This document shows, in pieces, positions 1 to 10,975 of a stretch of 64,000 nucleotides of DNA. The notes beneath the pieces are model-generated. The model had not been told where the DNA came from. It did not search any database and saw only the letters and a program-made list of their open reading frames with translations. This stretch comes from Lasioglossum baleicum (Eukaryota > Arthropoda > Insecta > Hymenoptera > Halictidae): assembly GCF_051020765.1 (NCBI RefSeq), contig NC_134933.1:17581461-17645460 (forward strand), written 5' to 3'. The translations under genes and the position numbers were made by a program. The first letter of the stretch is position 1; the number at the start of each line of letters is the position of its first letter.

Positions 1-1560
1 TAAATATTTATATAATTCTATAGTGAAAGCATGTTGTTCTGTTGTGTCTCCTTTGTCAACCAAGAAAGTGATGCATCGTTATTATCAATTCTTATTGAAC
101 GCGTCAGAATGCATTCACCTTTCTTCATTACTTATTCTCTAGCGAACTAGCCGGTCTAACATGTTGAAAAAATTCAAGTCCTTTGGACCGATTTCTAAAA
201 AGTTATGCGATTTTTAAGGGTGTCCACTTATTATTGCCGCTTTCTGTAACAGTTATTTTGAAAATGTTTTTCAAAGAAAGTAATTCGGTGTGAAAATTAA
301 TATTTACTTAATTCATAATCATTCATAATAGTCATTCGTAAACATGGCTTTTCAATTTTGTCTGATAACAATTGTGTTTTAAGGATCACAGCCGCCGCTG
401 CTACGCCTAATTCACAAGCTGACACTAGTTTGTCACTCGCAGTAGAAAAGACGCGGGCAGAGCTAATTTCGTGTCACCGAACGATCGGAAAAAAGTAAAT
501 ATGTGTTCGCGTCAATATCCGGTACAAGTATCTCGTATTCAGGTCGCATGCTCGAGCCACGTTTACAAGGTGTAATATTCAAACACATGTAGCGAGTTCC
601 CTAATTAGCATCGTGATTGTATCGTGGAATAAATAACCGGATAGTCTTGTAAACGGCATAATTAAACACAATATTCTAACGTCGTTTGTCAGAGCGGTAA
701 CGCGCGCGCGCGCGCACTCGCGGTCTTGTTTCGTTCGGAATTTAGTAAGTGCTCGCATGGTTGCTTAGGCTGTCTCGTTGCGAGATCACGGGTGAAAAAC
801 TCGACTGGAAAAACTAGCGAGCGCGGCAACTTGAATGACAATTAGAGCAGGATCGGATGGAATTTAGGCCGCTGGGCCTGATCAGGCACGCACGCTTAGC
901 CGGAAGCCTATTAAGCTGGAATTTCATAATGGGGGAGTGCCTGCTGTTCGCTATGGCATCGATGGGTCACTTTCGCTCGTTACGACGAACAATCGGCTCG
1001 TACGCGTTCCAATTAATTGCTCATCCGTGTGACTTTCATGCATATTCTCGAGGCAAATTAGAGAACCAAAATAGGGGAGAGTCGTGCAGTACCGGCCACT
1101 TAAGTTTTTCTACCCCGTACAGCCAAGGTAAAGGCGCCAGTAATTGACCACGTACCAGTGATTGACCATTTTTCAGGAAAACGTGGAAAATAATGCTTCT
1201 GGACGTAAGAGATAAATACAATCAAACCACGAAACATTTACCTACTCTGTTCCTAAATTAGATTTTATATGGTATTCACTTCTTTTCATTTTTATTTGCC
1301 CTTTTACTTGTAATTTGTACTAATTGGTGCAAGCAAACGATATCAAAGTAACCACCTTTAGTGTTTCTGGCGTTACTTTACGTCAATTAATAGTAATTTT
1401 CTTGTTTTCGAGGATGGTCAACTTCTAACGCAATTATTGAATTTTCAACAAAAATGTCTACACAATTTGAATAATACAAATATTTTTAAAAAGTTAGCTT
1501 TGTTACACAATGTAAGATGGTCAAACAGCATTTTGACGCATACAGTACTTCAATACTTCA
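1..1560. other. Non-coding, mixed composition; no gene seen
   Basis: No credible exon was found. The first 650 bases are AT-rich. A CpG-rich patch covers about 660-1000 and includes a short alternating CG run at 701-715. The 96-codon frame at 857-1147 overlaps an opposite-strand frame and shows no recognisable domain. Bases 1200-1560 are AT-rich with no repeat I could match elsewhere in the window. Most likely intronic or intergenic. Confidence 0.6.
701..715. repeat. (CG)n dinucleotide run
   Basis: A 15-base alternating C/G run sits inside a CpG-rich patch. Such runs can adopt Z-DNA and mutate quickly. An intact run of this kind fits a genome region with little CpG loss. Confidence 0.85.
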
Positions 1561-1970
1561 CGGGTGTATAAATAAAAAAGCAATACTGAAGCCTTGTTCT
1601 TCAGACCACGTCAGATAGCAAAAATTCTACATTCTTCCGACTTTTCGGGTCAAATACACCACTGTGGAGCGACACGTTCGATGGCGAATGAAAAATGGGA
1701 ATGTGAATCGTTGCGAAAGTAGTCTCCGGAGGATGCGTTTCGAATTGCGTTCAATGGCACTGCTAAATATATAATTCGCCGTGCATAATTCTCCGGGTAA
1801 TTGCACCCGTGGAATGGCCGCAATTACAACGGTCTGCATTTTTGCCCGCCATGGTGTTCCACCAATACTGCCGGCCGAGGTATCATTCGCACCATAAACA
1901 CAACTTAATTCTGCACACCACGATTCATGGAGCAGATGCACGTATTTACCGTCCGTCACGATCCCAATCC

Positions 1971-2081
1971 TCATCACCGTCATCATCATCATCGTCGTCG
2001 TCGTCGTCGACCTCCTCTCTTCATCATCGTGATGATCGTCGTCACCGTCGTTGTCGTAATAATCATCGTCATCATCATCAA
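1971..2081. repeat. Trinucleotide tract (TCA/TCG/GTC)n
   Basis: Interrupted trinucleotide repeats run through this stretch: TCATCA, then TCGTCG, then a mixed TCATCG segment. Both strands stay open across it (poly-Ser/His one way, poly-Asp the other), which explains the 205- and 245-codon frames here. Read as coding, the peptides are repeat translations only, so I treat this as a microsatellite. Confidence 0.85.
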
Positions 2082-2991
2082 CCAGATCAGATCTGCCGGG
2101 CAAGACAGGTATCTCCGTTCGGGAATCTAAAAAGGACTCATGCGAACGTAATACCGAGAATCGAATGTAATTGGGGGAGGAACGCGGGGCAAGCTCGCGC
2201 GCAATGCTCCTGGCCAACCCGGAGTTCCACATTATTGTTCGCATTAAACCTATCCGTAATTTCTCGGACTCGATGGTTTCGTGTTCGACGCGAATATACC
2301 CTACTTATCCAACATCTGCTTGCTTCGCCACTGAAAGATCAACCGTTTCTCCACCGTACCCGTTTGTGTACACGCGTGCATATCCTCCGACGTCAATTGC
2401 GCATAATTTGCCTCTCAATTTTCGGACACAGACGCCCGCGTTCTTTTTCCACCGCAAATAACTGCACGGCAATCATGGTAAAAGTCGCGTGTACCCTGCC
2501 GTCCATTTCAGTATCTGGACACTCGGTGCAGGGGAGAATGGGATAATGACGGTCACTTAAGCAATAATTATAATGAAACGGAAATATACGGTGAAATATT
2601 TATTTAAAGACACGTCTCGTACACTCAAATCATTCATTTATTCGCACAACAATGAAAATTAGTTTCATATTCATCTAAGTGGTCAAATTTATAAAAATAA
2701 AACAGAAATGTTTGATTAGGGATGCTCCGAGTTGGCTTAAAGGCCGCAAAGGGTGCACCGCAACCACATTTCATTGTCGTGGCCGAATTGGTGGCAAACA
2801 TTGCATTCATTTTCCATTTTGTCTAAATCGTTCCTAGAAAAATTTAATCTTTTAGTTTTTCTCCCATCCATTTTAATCTTCTTATGAGTTTGTCTTTATT
2901 GTCTTATGATTTCTCCATTTTTCTTCGTTGATCTCCGTTGACCGCTGTAATTGATAGAATTGAGTAGTAAACATTAACGGAAGAGATTAAG

Positions 2992-3173
2992 TAGACTGCA
3001 GATTTTTATGCATTTATGAAGAAATTGGCTAGGTGAAATATAAAACAGTAAAAGAATATTGTAATGTTTTTAATACAATAAGTCATCAAGGGATGAAATG
3101 AATTTTTATTTTATTGCTGCTTCCCCCAAAATCAATGTAGAACATTTTTATTTTTCATAAAGATTTGCAGTCA
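2992..3173 (-). mobile_element. Family A miniature inverted-repeat element, copy 1
   Basis: Starts TA-GACTGCAGATTTTTATGCA and ends with a degraded complement (...AAAGATTTGCAGTCAA). The ends are inverted repeats of about 20-25 bp. The interior order (TATGCATTTATGA, then GGTGAAATATAAAACAGT) is the reverse complement of the full copies at 13205 and 47449, so this copy is inverted. Length of about 182 bp matches the family. The TA at the left edge suggests a Tc1/mariner-type TA target. No coding capacity. Confidence 0.75.
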
Positions 3174-3177
3174 AATT

Positions 3178-3230
3178 ATAAGGTTGGTGCATGCGAAATG
3201 CTTGGTTTCGCGAACTTCGGAGTTTTCCTG
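3178..3230 (+). mobile_element. Mariner-like terminal inverted repeat, isolated end
   Basis: TATAAGGTTGGTGCATGCGA resembles the AGGTTGGTGCA outer end common to insect mariner elements of the irritans/mellifera groups. It starts five bases after family A copy 1. No transposase frame and no matching right end follow within 1 kb, so this is an orphan end or a strongly decayed copy. A similar end in the opposite orientation is at 21535-21560. Confidence 0.5.
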
Positions 3231-4690
3231 TTCAGTCACTTAATAAAAAATCTAATCAAGTTATTGATATAGTTATTGTCAAGCTTGAAAGAGTCGCTCG
3301 AAGTTAACCGAGAACAGGCGCATAAATTCTCGTTTTCGAGAGCGGTTTAGTGTCAATAAAGTAGACCGGTGTTACGGTAAGATCGAGAACCGATCAAATT
3401 CTATACCAGCAACTTTCGCAACGCAATTTTTGAATTATTGTAGAATTAGGAGCGTAATGCTCCACTATGCAACACTGTAGCATTAATACGAAAATATTCT
3501 CGTTCCTCGTGGCCGGTTCAACGGGGAAGAAGAATGTCGCGTTACAACGAGTTTGCTTTCAGGCGTGGAACGAGGTCGCTTTGTCAGAAACAGCCTTGCA
3601 AGGCTGATACGCGTCAACATACCCACGCGGAGAACGGTTATTTTAGCTGGCGTCAGAAAAATCTCTTCCCACTGGAACAGTAACCGAACAGAGAAATGCT
3701 ATTTCGCAATCTCCCGTTCAATACGAGAAATTGCTTTTCCGTTTATTATTAGATTTTACAAGCTTCAACGCTCGTTGGAAGGCGAACGCGTTTGACGATT
3801 GTACAGATGGCGATGCTTAGCTCCATTTAGGCTCCATTTGTACGGTTTTTCATGAATTCTTTAAACGTATTTTTACTGGTAGAGCTATTGATCTATTTAT
3901 TGCATCCAATTACTCGACGCCCCAGTTCAGTTAATCATCTGGCGCAGAATAATTACATGCCGAAGGGTTAAGAATTAAAATGTTTAGTATTTTTAGTTGA
4001 CGTAGTTATGCAGGTTTTCTGTATAATATAAATTAATTAAATCTGTATTGATTTGCATGAACATGCATTCAGTCATCAGTTCGGATAATCGAGATTCCAC
4101 TGGATTGTGAATTAAACAAGTAAATATCATTCATATGGTATCGTGTTTGGGCTCATTTCCACCAGAAGAATGCTACAAAAATGTTGGTAAAAGTTTTATA
4201 AGGAAATAATAAAGACACAAAAGTATTTTGTCCTCGTAATAGTATGATGCACTACCATTTTCGTTTTATCATAGTTTTCGCAACCGTTTCCCTCGGAAGG
4301 AATCTCCTAGTCGACAAAACAAATTTCCCCGTCATCCGATTTCTGTAAAATGTCTAACAAAAATTGGAATGCGTGTAAAAATCCGTAACCTAGTTGCGAA
4401 AGAGAAGATCGCGTATGAAGTACGCGTACCAATTTTCGTTTCAGCCATCGTCCCGAGGGAAATATCTCGTAAACCCACTATTAGGTACTTGAACGATGGC
4501 AGTGCTCATGCTGTGATGCCGAAGAGTATCCTGAAGCATCGCGCATAGTGTGAGCAATATCAGAATGCACGGTCAGGTCGCGAAATAGAAGCGCACGAGC
4601 TGAAATGCCAACGCGAGCGCATCTTTTCACCCTCGTCGCAGTAGCTCGATTAAAATTCCGAGGTGAACGAAAGCCTCGTGCAAAGTCGAA
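3231..4690. other. Non-coding, no gene seen
   Basis: Mostly AT-rich with moderate CpG around 3480-3790. The 80-codon frame at 3553-3795 has no recognisable domain. No repeat from elsewhere in the window was recognised here. Confidence 0.5.
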
Positions 4691-5474
4691 CGATTTGAGT
4701 CGGTCGATCCATCAAAATCCAAGGATGTGTTCTTGCTGGCTCGCTGCCGGTGTTCCGTCTAGTTCATAGTTCCTTCGGTTGGCAAGGTTTACACGCGAAT
4801 CAATGTTCGTCGGAGGGGGGTTTTCGACTAGGAGCAGCGTGTTCCTGGAGACGATGAAATTATACGGCGGATTATCTGCTCGCCACGTTGTCGGCGCGGC
4901 ACTGAAAGCGAGCGCACGGCGGTTTTTGATCTCACCGCGACGATTTGTACCCGCGATCCACGGGTAAGAAGAACGTGCCCCGTTCACCGGCAGCTTGGCC
5001 GTTCCGAGAGCAAGGGCCGAGACATGAGAGACAAAGAAAGAGAGATAGGGAGAGAGAGAGCGAGTGAGAGAGTATGCTCTTCTCGTCCCGCGGTCTCGCA
5101 GCGTCCTATCTTCGCTTTTTCTCGGGCCCGAGCGGGTAAGATCTGCTGCCCCGTCTCTCAGCCGTTGACAAATAGTCGTCGTGGTCTTTTCCACGTATAG
5201 AGGCCTTCTGGCTCGGTTAGGCTTGCGCGGCTCTCTCCCGCCATCGGCTCCGGCGATTTCTTTTTCACCCTTCCGTGCGTTTCACCATGCGCATAATTGC
5301 CGGTGGGTGTCTCGCGTGAAATGCAGCTGCGCGCATGCACATTCAGACGTCCGTCAAGACCGGGGACGTTCGTGCGTAGGCAGCCGATGGGACGACGCCG
5401 GGGATAAGATCGGCCCCGAAGGCCCGGTGATCCCATACTTCGGTCTCTCTTTCTCTTCTCCTACTTTTCTCTCT

Positions 5475-5540
<66 letters not shown>

Positions 5541-6120
5541 ATATATCTTTGTCTCTTTCTTTTTTACTCCTCTCGTTTTGTTTCTCTCCGCCCTCCCCTC
5601 CTCTTCTCGATCTCCGATCGGATCGCAGGAAGAAAGATACCGCGGCCCCGAATTGTAAATTCATAATTTCCTGGTGTATCGCGTTTCTCGTTAACTGCGC
5701 CCGTAATCAGTCCCGGTCCCCGTGTTTCGTAAGCGTGTCCCACGAAATTATACTCGGCGCAAGCAGCGCGAGAGCCCCTCTCTTCCCTCTCTCCGTCCTC
5801 TTCTCTCAACCCCCATCCGCCCCTCTTTCATCTTTTTCTCTTTTTCCGCTGTTACGTTTTTACGGACAGCTCCTGCAAATTAAAATCAATTTCCGACGCT
5901 ACTAAATTGCGCGTTCTTGTAATTTTGTTAACGGAGCACGAATCGGATGGCGCGCGATCGTATCACCGCACCGACCCGGCCCGTTTCTCGGAATATGTTT
6001 ACCGAAACCGAGTGTGTCAGGGAATCACGAGACTTTTCGGGCGATTGGGACTCCAGGCCACTCTCTGAATTATTCGGGATTTGAGAGCTACTCTCGCGAG
6101 TTACTCTCAAGAATTAAATC
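4690..6120. promoter_or_regulatory. GC-rich, CpG-rich island with GAGA/CT tracts (candidate regulatory)
   Basis: CpG-dense sequence carries purine runs (GAGAGAGAGCGAG at about 5040-5075) and a 59-base (CT)n. It is followed by a strongly pyrimidine-rich top strand to about 5870. Several mutually overlapping frames on both strands of 80-160 codons come from low stop density, not conserved protein. Poly-GA is a binding substrate for GAGA-factor/CLAMP/Pipsqueak-type proteins in insects, so a promoter or enhancer is plausible. That role is inferred. Confidence 0.35.
5479..5537. repeat. (CT)n microsatellite, ~59 bp
   Basis: Uninterrupted CT dinucleotide, the longest simple repeat in the window. 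It lies in a ~180 bp stretch whose top strand is almost all pyrimidine (about 5440-5620), a geometry able to form H-DNA. Confidence 0.95.
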
Positions 6121-7324
6121 CGTCGGTGTACACGATATTGAGAGCGGAAAACTGCACGAAAAACTCTCGGAGAGCGAACAGTAACTTGAAAATCGTAAAT
6201 GGACACGTTCAATTTTTCCCTCGGCGAGTAACTATTAGATATACGAACGCCATTCGTATAGTTGAGAGTCTTCTAGTTGGTTTTCGATCAAATAATGGGC
6301 GGGAAAGTATGGTCTGATGCAGAAGTCAGAGAATCCTCAAAAATATTTATATATCGATACCAATTTTTCAATTTTTATTAAAATATTAATTCACCAAATT
6401 GTTATTATTCTATATTGTTAAATATATATAAATTAGACTCCAGGAGTAGTACTGTTTGTGCAATACACTCCTTAATTAGTTTAGTCCGGCATTTTCTCTT
6501 TTTTGAATATTTCTTGTTCCTTATTAAGTACATTGCAATAATTACAGCTAACTTTGGCATCCATTCTGTTTACGAGTATTCTTCTAACTATCGAAATTCA
6601 TCTGAGAGCTACACGCATGAAATTCAAATGGCAACGCAAGAGAAAAGAACAGAGACGGTACAGTTTCTTCAATATAAATTGTAATTTAGAGACTTATTTA
6701 TCAATAAAATTTTAAATTTGGGAATCGGAAGCTTGGTAAACGCGGCAAAGGAAAGAACATGTTGCTCGCTACTACGGGGCTCACACGAGCAAACGCAGGG
6801 AGTGCAGCAAAAGGGGGAACAGTCGAGAAGATACAGTTTCTAATTCGCGACGCTTTCCGGAGAAATTCCAAGTTGCGAGAAGGGATGATAGATCGTTGGC
6901 TTGTTCGCTGCTCTTCATTCTGCAACAATCTCATAATTTTCGGCTCGCGTAATTTCCCGCGACATTACGAGCCGCAAACGCGTTCTAAACCATGCGAGAT
7001 TCATAGCACCGTCGTTTACGGTGGACTCTCCCCCTTGTTCTTCTTTCTCGCAACATCTCGCGGTGACACGCTTCTCCGAAATCTTTGCGGAATTTTGCGG
7101 GTGAATCCATTAGTAGGTGACAGCACGCGAAATTAAGCGTGCTGAGAGCTTAACCTATTAGGGACCAGCGGGAGATTTATGCGAGCGCTGTTCTCGAGGC
7201 GCGTAACGATCGAGTTGATCCCTTAATTCATCGGGATTTCGAAAATGTAATCGTTTTACCGCGTTTGTGACTCGTTAAATGTGTTTTGATACTGAAACTA
7301 CCAGACGGGTCCAGATATTTTCAC
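6120..7324. other. Non-coding; AT-rich then CpG-rich
   Basis: 6120-6720 is AT-rich. About 6720-7220 is richer in CpG. The 125-codon frame at 6759-7136 is overlapped by opposite-strand frames and shows no family signature. No dispersed repeat recognised. Confidence 0.5.
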
Positions 7325-7394
7325 ATATGTATGTTCTTAAATTATTTTACTATTTTTACGTTTTTCTTGTCATAAATGCATAAAATCCGTCTAA
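7325..7394 (+). mobile_element. Family A, 3' fragment
   Basis: Ends with CATAAATGCATAAAATCCGT then CTA, the family A right end (CATAAATGCATAAAATCCGC-AGTCTA in fuller copies) lacking part of the AGTC. The left end is not recognisable, so only the right part is called. Confidence 0.6.
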
Positions 7395-7659
7395 TAATGA
7401 ACAAAATAGCTTTACAGTAAAATTTCTATTTTTGTATTTCGTAAGTTCCATTCAAATTAAAACGTGCCTCACTTGTTCCCTTCGGAGCATACACTATGAG
7501 AACGTTTTTTAAAACAGTTCCGTGGCCCAGGTTTTAAATAGAGCTTATTAAAACGATCCAAAGACTATCAATCTCTGGTTCAGAGTATGGATGAGCGATG
7601 GGCGGTTGGGACAAGATAATTCAGACCTTAAGAGGTTAAATATACTCGAAACGGCGGGA

Positions 7660-8460
7660 CGATAGCTCTTGATCAGGCTTGGGCAGAATTATCCGGATCC
7701 TATTTCATCCGCGCGGATTTGGATGCTAATATTTCCCAGATGTCACGGGACTCATACATCGCTTCCTAGAACCGATGAGAGACGCCCGGTTAACACGACG
7801 CGAAGCGTGCATTCCGCTATGCTCGCGAGTGCAGGCGAAAGGTTGCTCTCCCTAAGTTATTGCTGGCGCATCGATCCGAGAGTTTTCACTTTAACTTCTT
7901 CGCAAGGCGAGGCGAGGCGAGGCAAGGCGAGGCGAGGCGATGCGCTCTGCGCGCCACTCCGCTGCTCGCGGTCATTGCGCCGCGTCGTCTCTGGTTGTTT
8001 ATTATGCGTTTGTCTTACTTACGCGCCGCGGCAAATTTACGATCGGCAGGGAGCCGAGTTTTCTGTGAACTACCCCCCGGGACTTGGCGCTCGTAAACGT
8101 TGACGAGAAAGAGAGCCTCGCCGCGCTTTTAGATCCGTAGCGTATTTGGAAGTTGGCGCGGAGTGTTGCGAGAAGCGGTGCGGCAACCCGGCAAGAAAGG
8201 AAAATTGCTCATTGTTCCAGATTTGATCTTTCCCCGCTGCATTACAAGCTGCTCGCCGACGGTTTAAACGCCAAATACGTCTGGTTTCTTCTGCTCCGAG
8301 TATGAATCGCATTAGAACCCCTCTCACCCCGGCGAGGTTAGCCCTTCCTTTTCTTGGTCTTCTTTTGCAGTCGAGAGATTGCGGCTAATGCTGCTCAATT
8401 TTCTTTACTTCTTTCTTCCCAGGCTGTGCTGCTTTCCGATTTTTAATTCCTTTTTCAGTA
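7660..8460. promoter_or_regulatory. CpG-rich island with a GGCGA tract (candidate regulatory)
   Basis: GC-rich block with many CpGs and a tandem GGCGA array near its centre. Frames on both strands (144, 78 and 85 codons) overlap and none has a recognisable domain. Island-like composition beside AT-rich flanks suggests regulatory sequence or an untranslated exon. This is inferred from composition only. Confidence 0.3.
7904..7940. repeat. (GGCGA)n tandem array
   Basis: About seven copies of a five-base unit, one carrying G to A (GGCAA). Fully open in some frames, which lengthens the surrounding spurious frames. Confidence 0.85.
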
Positions 8461-9000
8461 TCATAGTACATAGTACTTATAAATAGCTACAACTCCTGCC
8501 AGAAACTCTTTTCCAGCAGTTCTATTAATCGGAAACTTTTTTTCATGTAACATTTTGTTTATTTTCTCGTTTCATTTTATTCTATAATATCTATATAAAA
8601 TTATTTTACTCTATAATAAGAGTTCTCTTTAATCTCGCATCAGTTTGAACTCCATAGAGTAATATTTTATACTTTTAAAAAAACATGAATGTTTTCTGCA
8701 AATTCCGTATCAATGCCTCCGATCGGAAACCTTTTGCCAGGGGCTGTATTTCATTCTATGGGCTAATTAATTTGGTTAATGAGCAGCCAATTCTCCATCT
8801 CAGTTTACAGAAGCTTCATTTCTACGAGGTTGCGGTCCGTATGGTCTACGGTAAAGAGGATGCTCCGGTTGGTATCCTATTTTCCAATTTTTCTCGTGCG
8901 TTCGAACGTAACAAGGCAGTTGCAACAGGCCGCGAGTACAACGCCGGAGTTAAAGTGTTGGCGGGCTTATGAATATGCATCATAGCCCCGCATCCTGTTC
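8460..9000. other. AT-rich non-coding spacer
   Basis: AT-rich to about 8690, then neutral composition. The 95-codon frame at 8685-8972 is not recognised as any family. Nothing repeated elsewhere in the window was seen. Confidence 0.45.
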
Positions 9001-9990
9001 GTTACAATTTCCAATTATAATCGGACACTTAGTCGGGCCCGATCGCATCCGATCCATGATGGAGTATCTATTCAATTATGTTTCGAAGCCACGAAGGGGC
9101 TAATTTGCGCCCGGTATGTAACAGACATCTGATTAACTGACATATCGGCGAGCGAGCCGCGCACGATCCCGTTAATTTTCAATTTCGCGAGCAGATCCGA
9201 GCTAGCGGCCGCGTTAATTATCCGAGCCGTCTGATCTAACGATCCACCGTGGATCGTTTCCACGTGTCGTCGACGCGATCCGGTTGATCATCGGTATCGG
9301 GAAAGATAACGGAAACCACATCCACGCCGAACCGGCTCTTACTTCTTCGGACGCGGCCTTATCTATCAGCACCGGGCTCCGCTGATATCGTATCGTAATT
9401 AACAACTTTGTTGAAGACTTTTCTCGAATCCAGTCGACACTGATACCGATGCTGGACCAACCAGCTCCAGTTTAGCGTTAATTAGTCGCGCTCCGCATCG
9501 ACCTTCGGTGTACCTTGTTAATTATCGTCTAAACGATCTTCCGGATCTATTCAGCCTTCGTACGGGCTCTCGAAAGCGTTCGCAGAGCAAGTCGAAAGAC
9601 AGCAGCCTGGTCAGACGCCGGCGAACAACACGACAGATTTATTCGATCGCCGAGCGCCGCTCGCTGAATTTCCTTTGTCCCACGGTGAACACGTTTCCAC
9701 GTGAAACCTGCTCCACCGTGGATCCTTCGTCCCGTTTTTATTCCTCGGAGACACATTAACCACTGGCCGGTGTTAATAGACAGTGCTGGCAATTAACCGT
9801 TGACGTACCGCCGCGCCGCGCCGGAGCGAATGCGAGAATCGATCCCTGTAACGAGTTCCTCCGAGAGACGTTGACTGGAACAGCGCCATTGTCGCTCGTG
9901 GCTTGCACGTTTCCGCTCGACGAGCTTGCGAAATACGTAACAATTACCGCGAATTCGCGTTTCCCGTGGGAACACACGATTTTATACTGA
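9000..9990. promoter_or_regulatory. Candidate enhancer block: TAATTA sites plus paired E-box/palindrome motif
   Basis: CpG-rich but dotted with TTAATTA/GTAATTAAC homeodomain cores (about 9175, 9217, 9398, 9476). A composite of CCACCGTGG and TTTCCACGTG occurs twice in swapped order: CCACCGTGG 9244-9252 with TTTCCACGTG 9257-9266, then TTTCCACGTG 9693-9702 with CCACCGTGGATCC 9712-9725. Overlapping frames on both strands argue against coding. Enhancer function is inference. Confidence 0.35.
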
Positions 9991-10180
9991 AATACCAAAG
10001 TTCTCTTCGGCGAAAGTTGCCCGATGCGAGATTTATTTGTTCAAAAAATGGTAGTTCTCGAGCAAGAAAGCTTTCATTCAAATTCGATGCACGCAAATAT
10101 GCTCTACACATTCACACAGTAGTGATTCATCTACATCACTTTCTAACTGTTTAGCAATGCCGAAAATTTAATAAATTCAA

Positions 10181-10560
10181 ATGCATGTAGAAGGTCCTCC
10201 TTTTCGGTTTTCCGCTTATATCTCGGAAATGATGCGTCCTAGCGATAAGACCATTCTATACAAAATTAAAGGTGACAAAATGTGCCATAAGATTGACTCT
10301 ATTCAATTTTTCGCTATCTCGTATAGTTTCCGAGATATCCGCGCTCAAAGTTCACTAATTGTGCTGAAGAGTTAGCTAGTCAAATAAGGCAAACAACGTT
10401 AAAATTTCTTTTTCACGATTAGTGAACTTTGAACGCGGAATACAATCAATCTTATGGCACGTTTTGTCAGCTTTAATTTTGTATACAATGGTCTTATCGC
10501 TAGGACACAAAGTTTCCGAGATATAAGCGGAAAACCGAAAAAGGGGACCTTCCACGTGCC
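10181..10560. repeat. ~380 bp foldback element (near-perfect long palindrome)
   Basis: The left arm (about 10184-10358) is repeated in reverse complement in the right arm (about 10418-10557). By eye about nine bases in ten match over roughly 115 bp, including CGGTTTTCCGCTTATATCTC and GTCCTAGCGATAAGACCATT. The left arm keeps about 35 extra bases (TCGCTATCTCGTATAGTTTC region) missing from the right. The loop is about 60 bp. Transcribed, this would fold into a long double-stranded hairpin. It is probably a foldback transposon or two inverted copies of one repeat. Confidence 0.85.
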
Positions 10561-10779
10561 TCCCTGTACACCGCTCACCTCCTAGCACTTTTAGTATGTT
10601 TACTTCCTAACTAGTCCAAACAAAGTCCCAAAGTTAAAAATTGTGTTCCTTATGTTTCCCTCTCTACACCCCCCTTACGAGCATTCTTTGATTGGACTAA
10701 CCGCCAACGTACGAAAATTCAAACGATCTAAATAGATCTAGAATGTTCGATCGCGGAACCGATAAAATATTGCATTGTC

Positions 10780-10975
10780 ATCCAGTTCTGAGCTATGTTT
10801 AAAGTTTCAAGTCTCTAACTCATCGGGAGTTAGTTTAATATCAATTGCAAATTTTGTACCGAACAGACAGACAAACAAACAAACAATCAGACAGACAGGA
10901 AAGCGAGCTAATAAAAACGTGGTAAAATGGGAAATAATGAATACTCGAGTTCCAAGTTACACAGCGCTGTAGAGG
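10780..10975 (+). repeat. Degraded repeat ending in an (ACAG/ACAA)n tail
   Basis: A segment with AAAGTTTCAAGTCTCTAACT leads to a tail at 10863-10898 made of ACAGACAG, ACAAACAAAC and ACAGACAG units. A low-complexity tail after a fixed body suggests an old retroposed or foldback-associated repeat. It may belong with the palindrome 220 bp upstream. No second copy is in this window. Confidence 0.35.

Noticed and set aside
383..400. ATCACAGCC, the miR-2 family seed
   Set aside because: Only the seed matches; rest and hairpin are absent.
1627..2546. 205- and 245-codon frames on opposite strands
   Set aside because: Both owe their length to the TCATCA/TCGTCG trinucleotide tract; the peptides are Ser/His and Asp runs with no domain.
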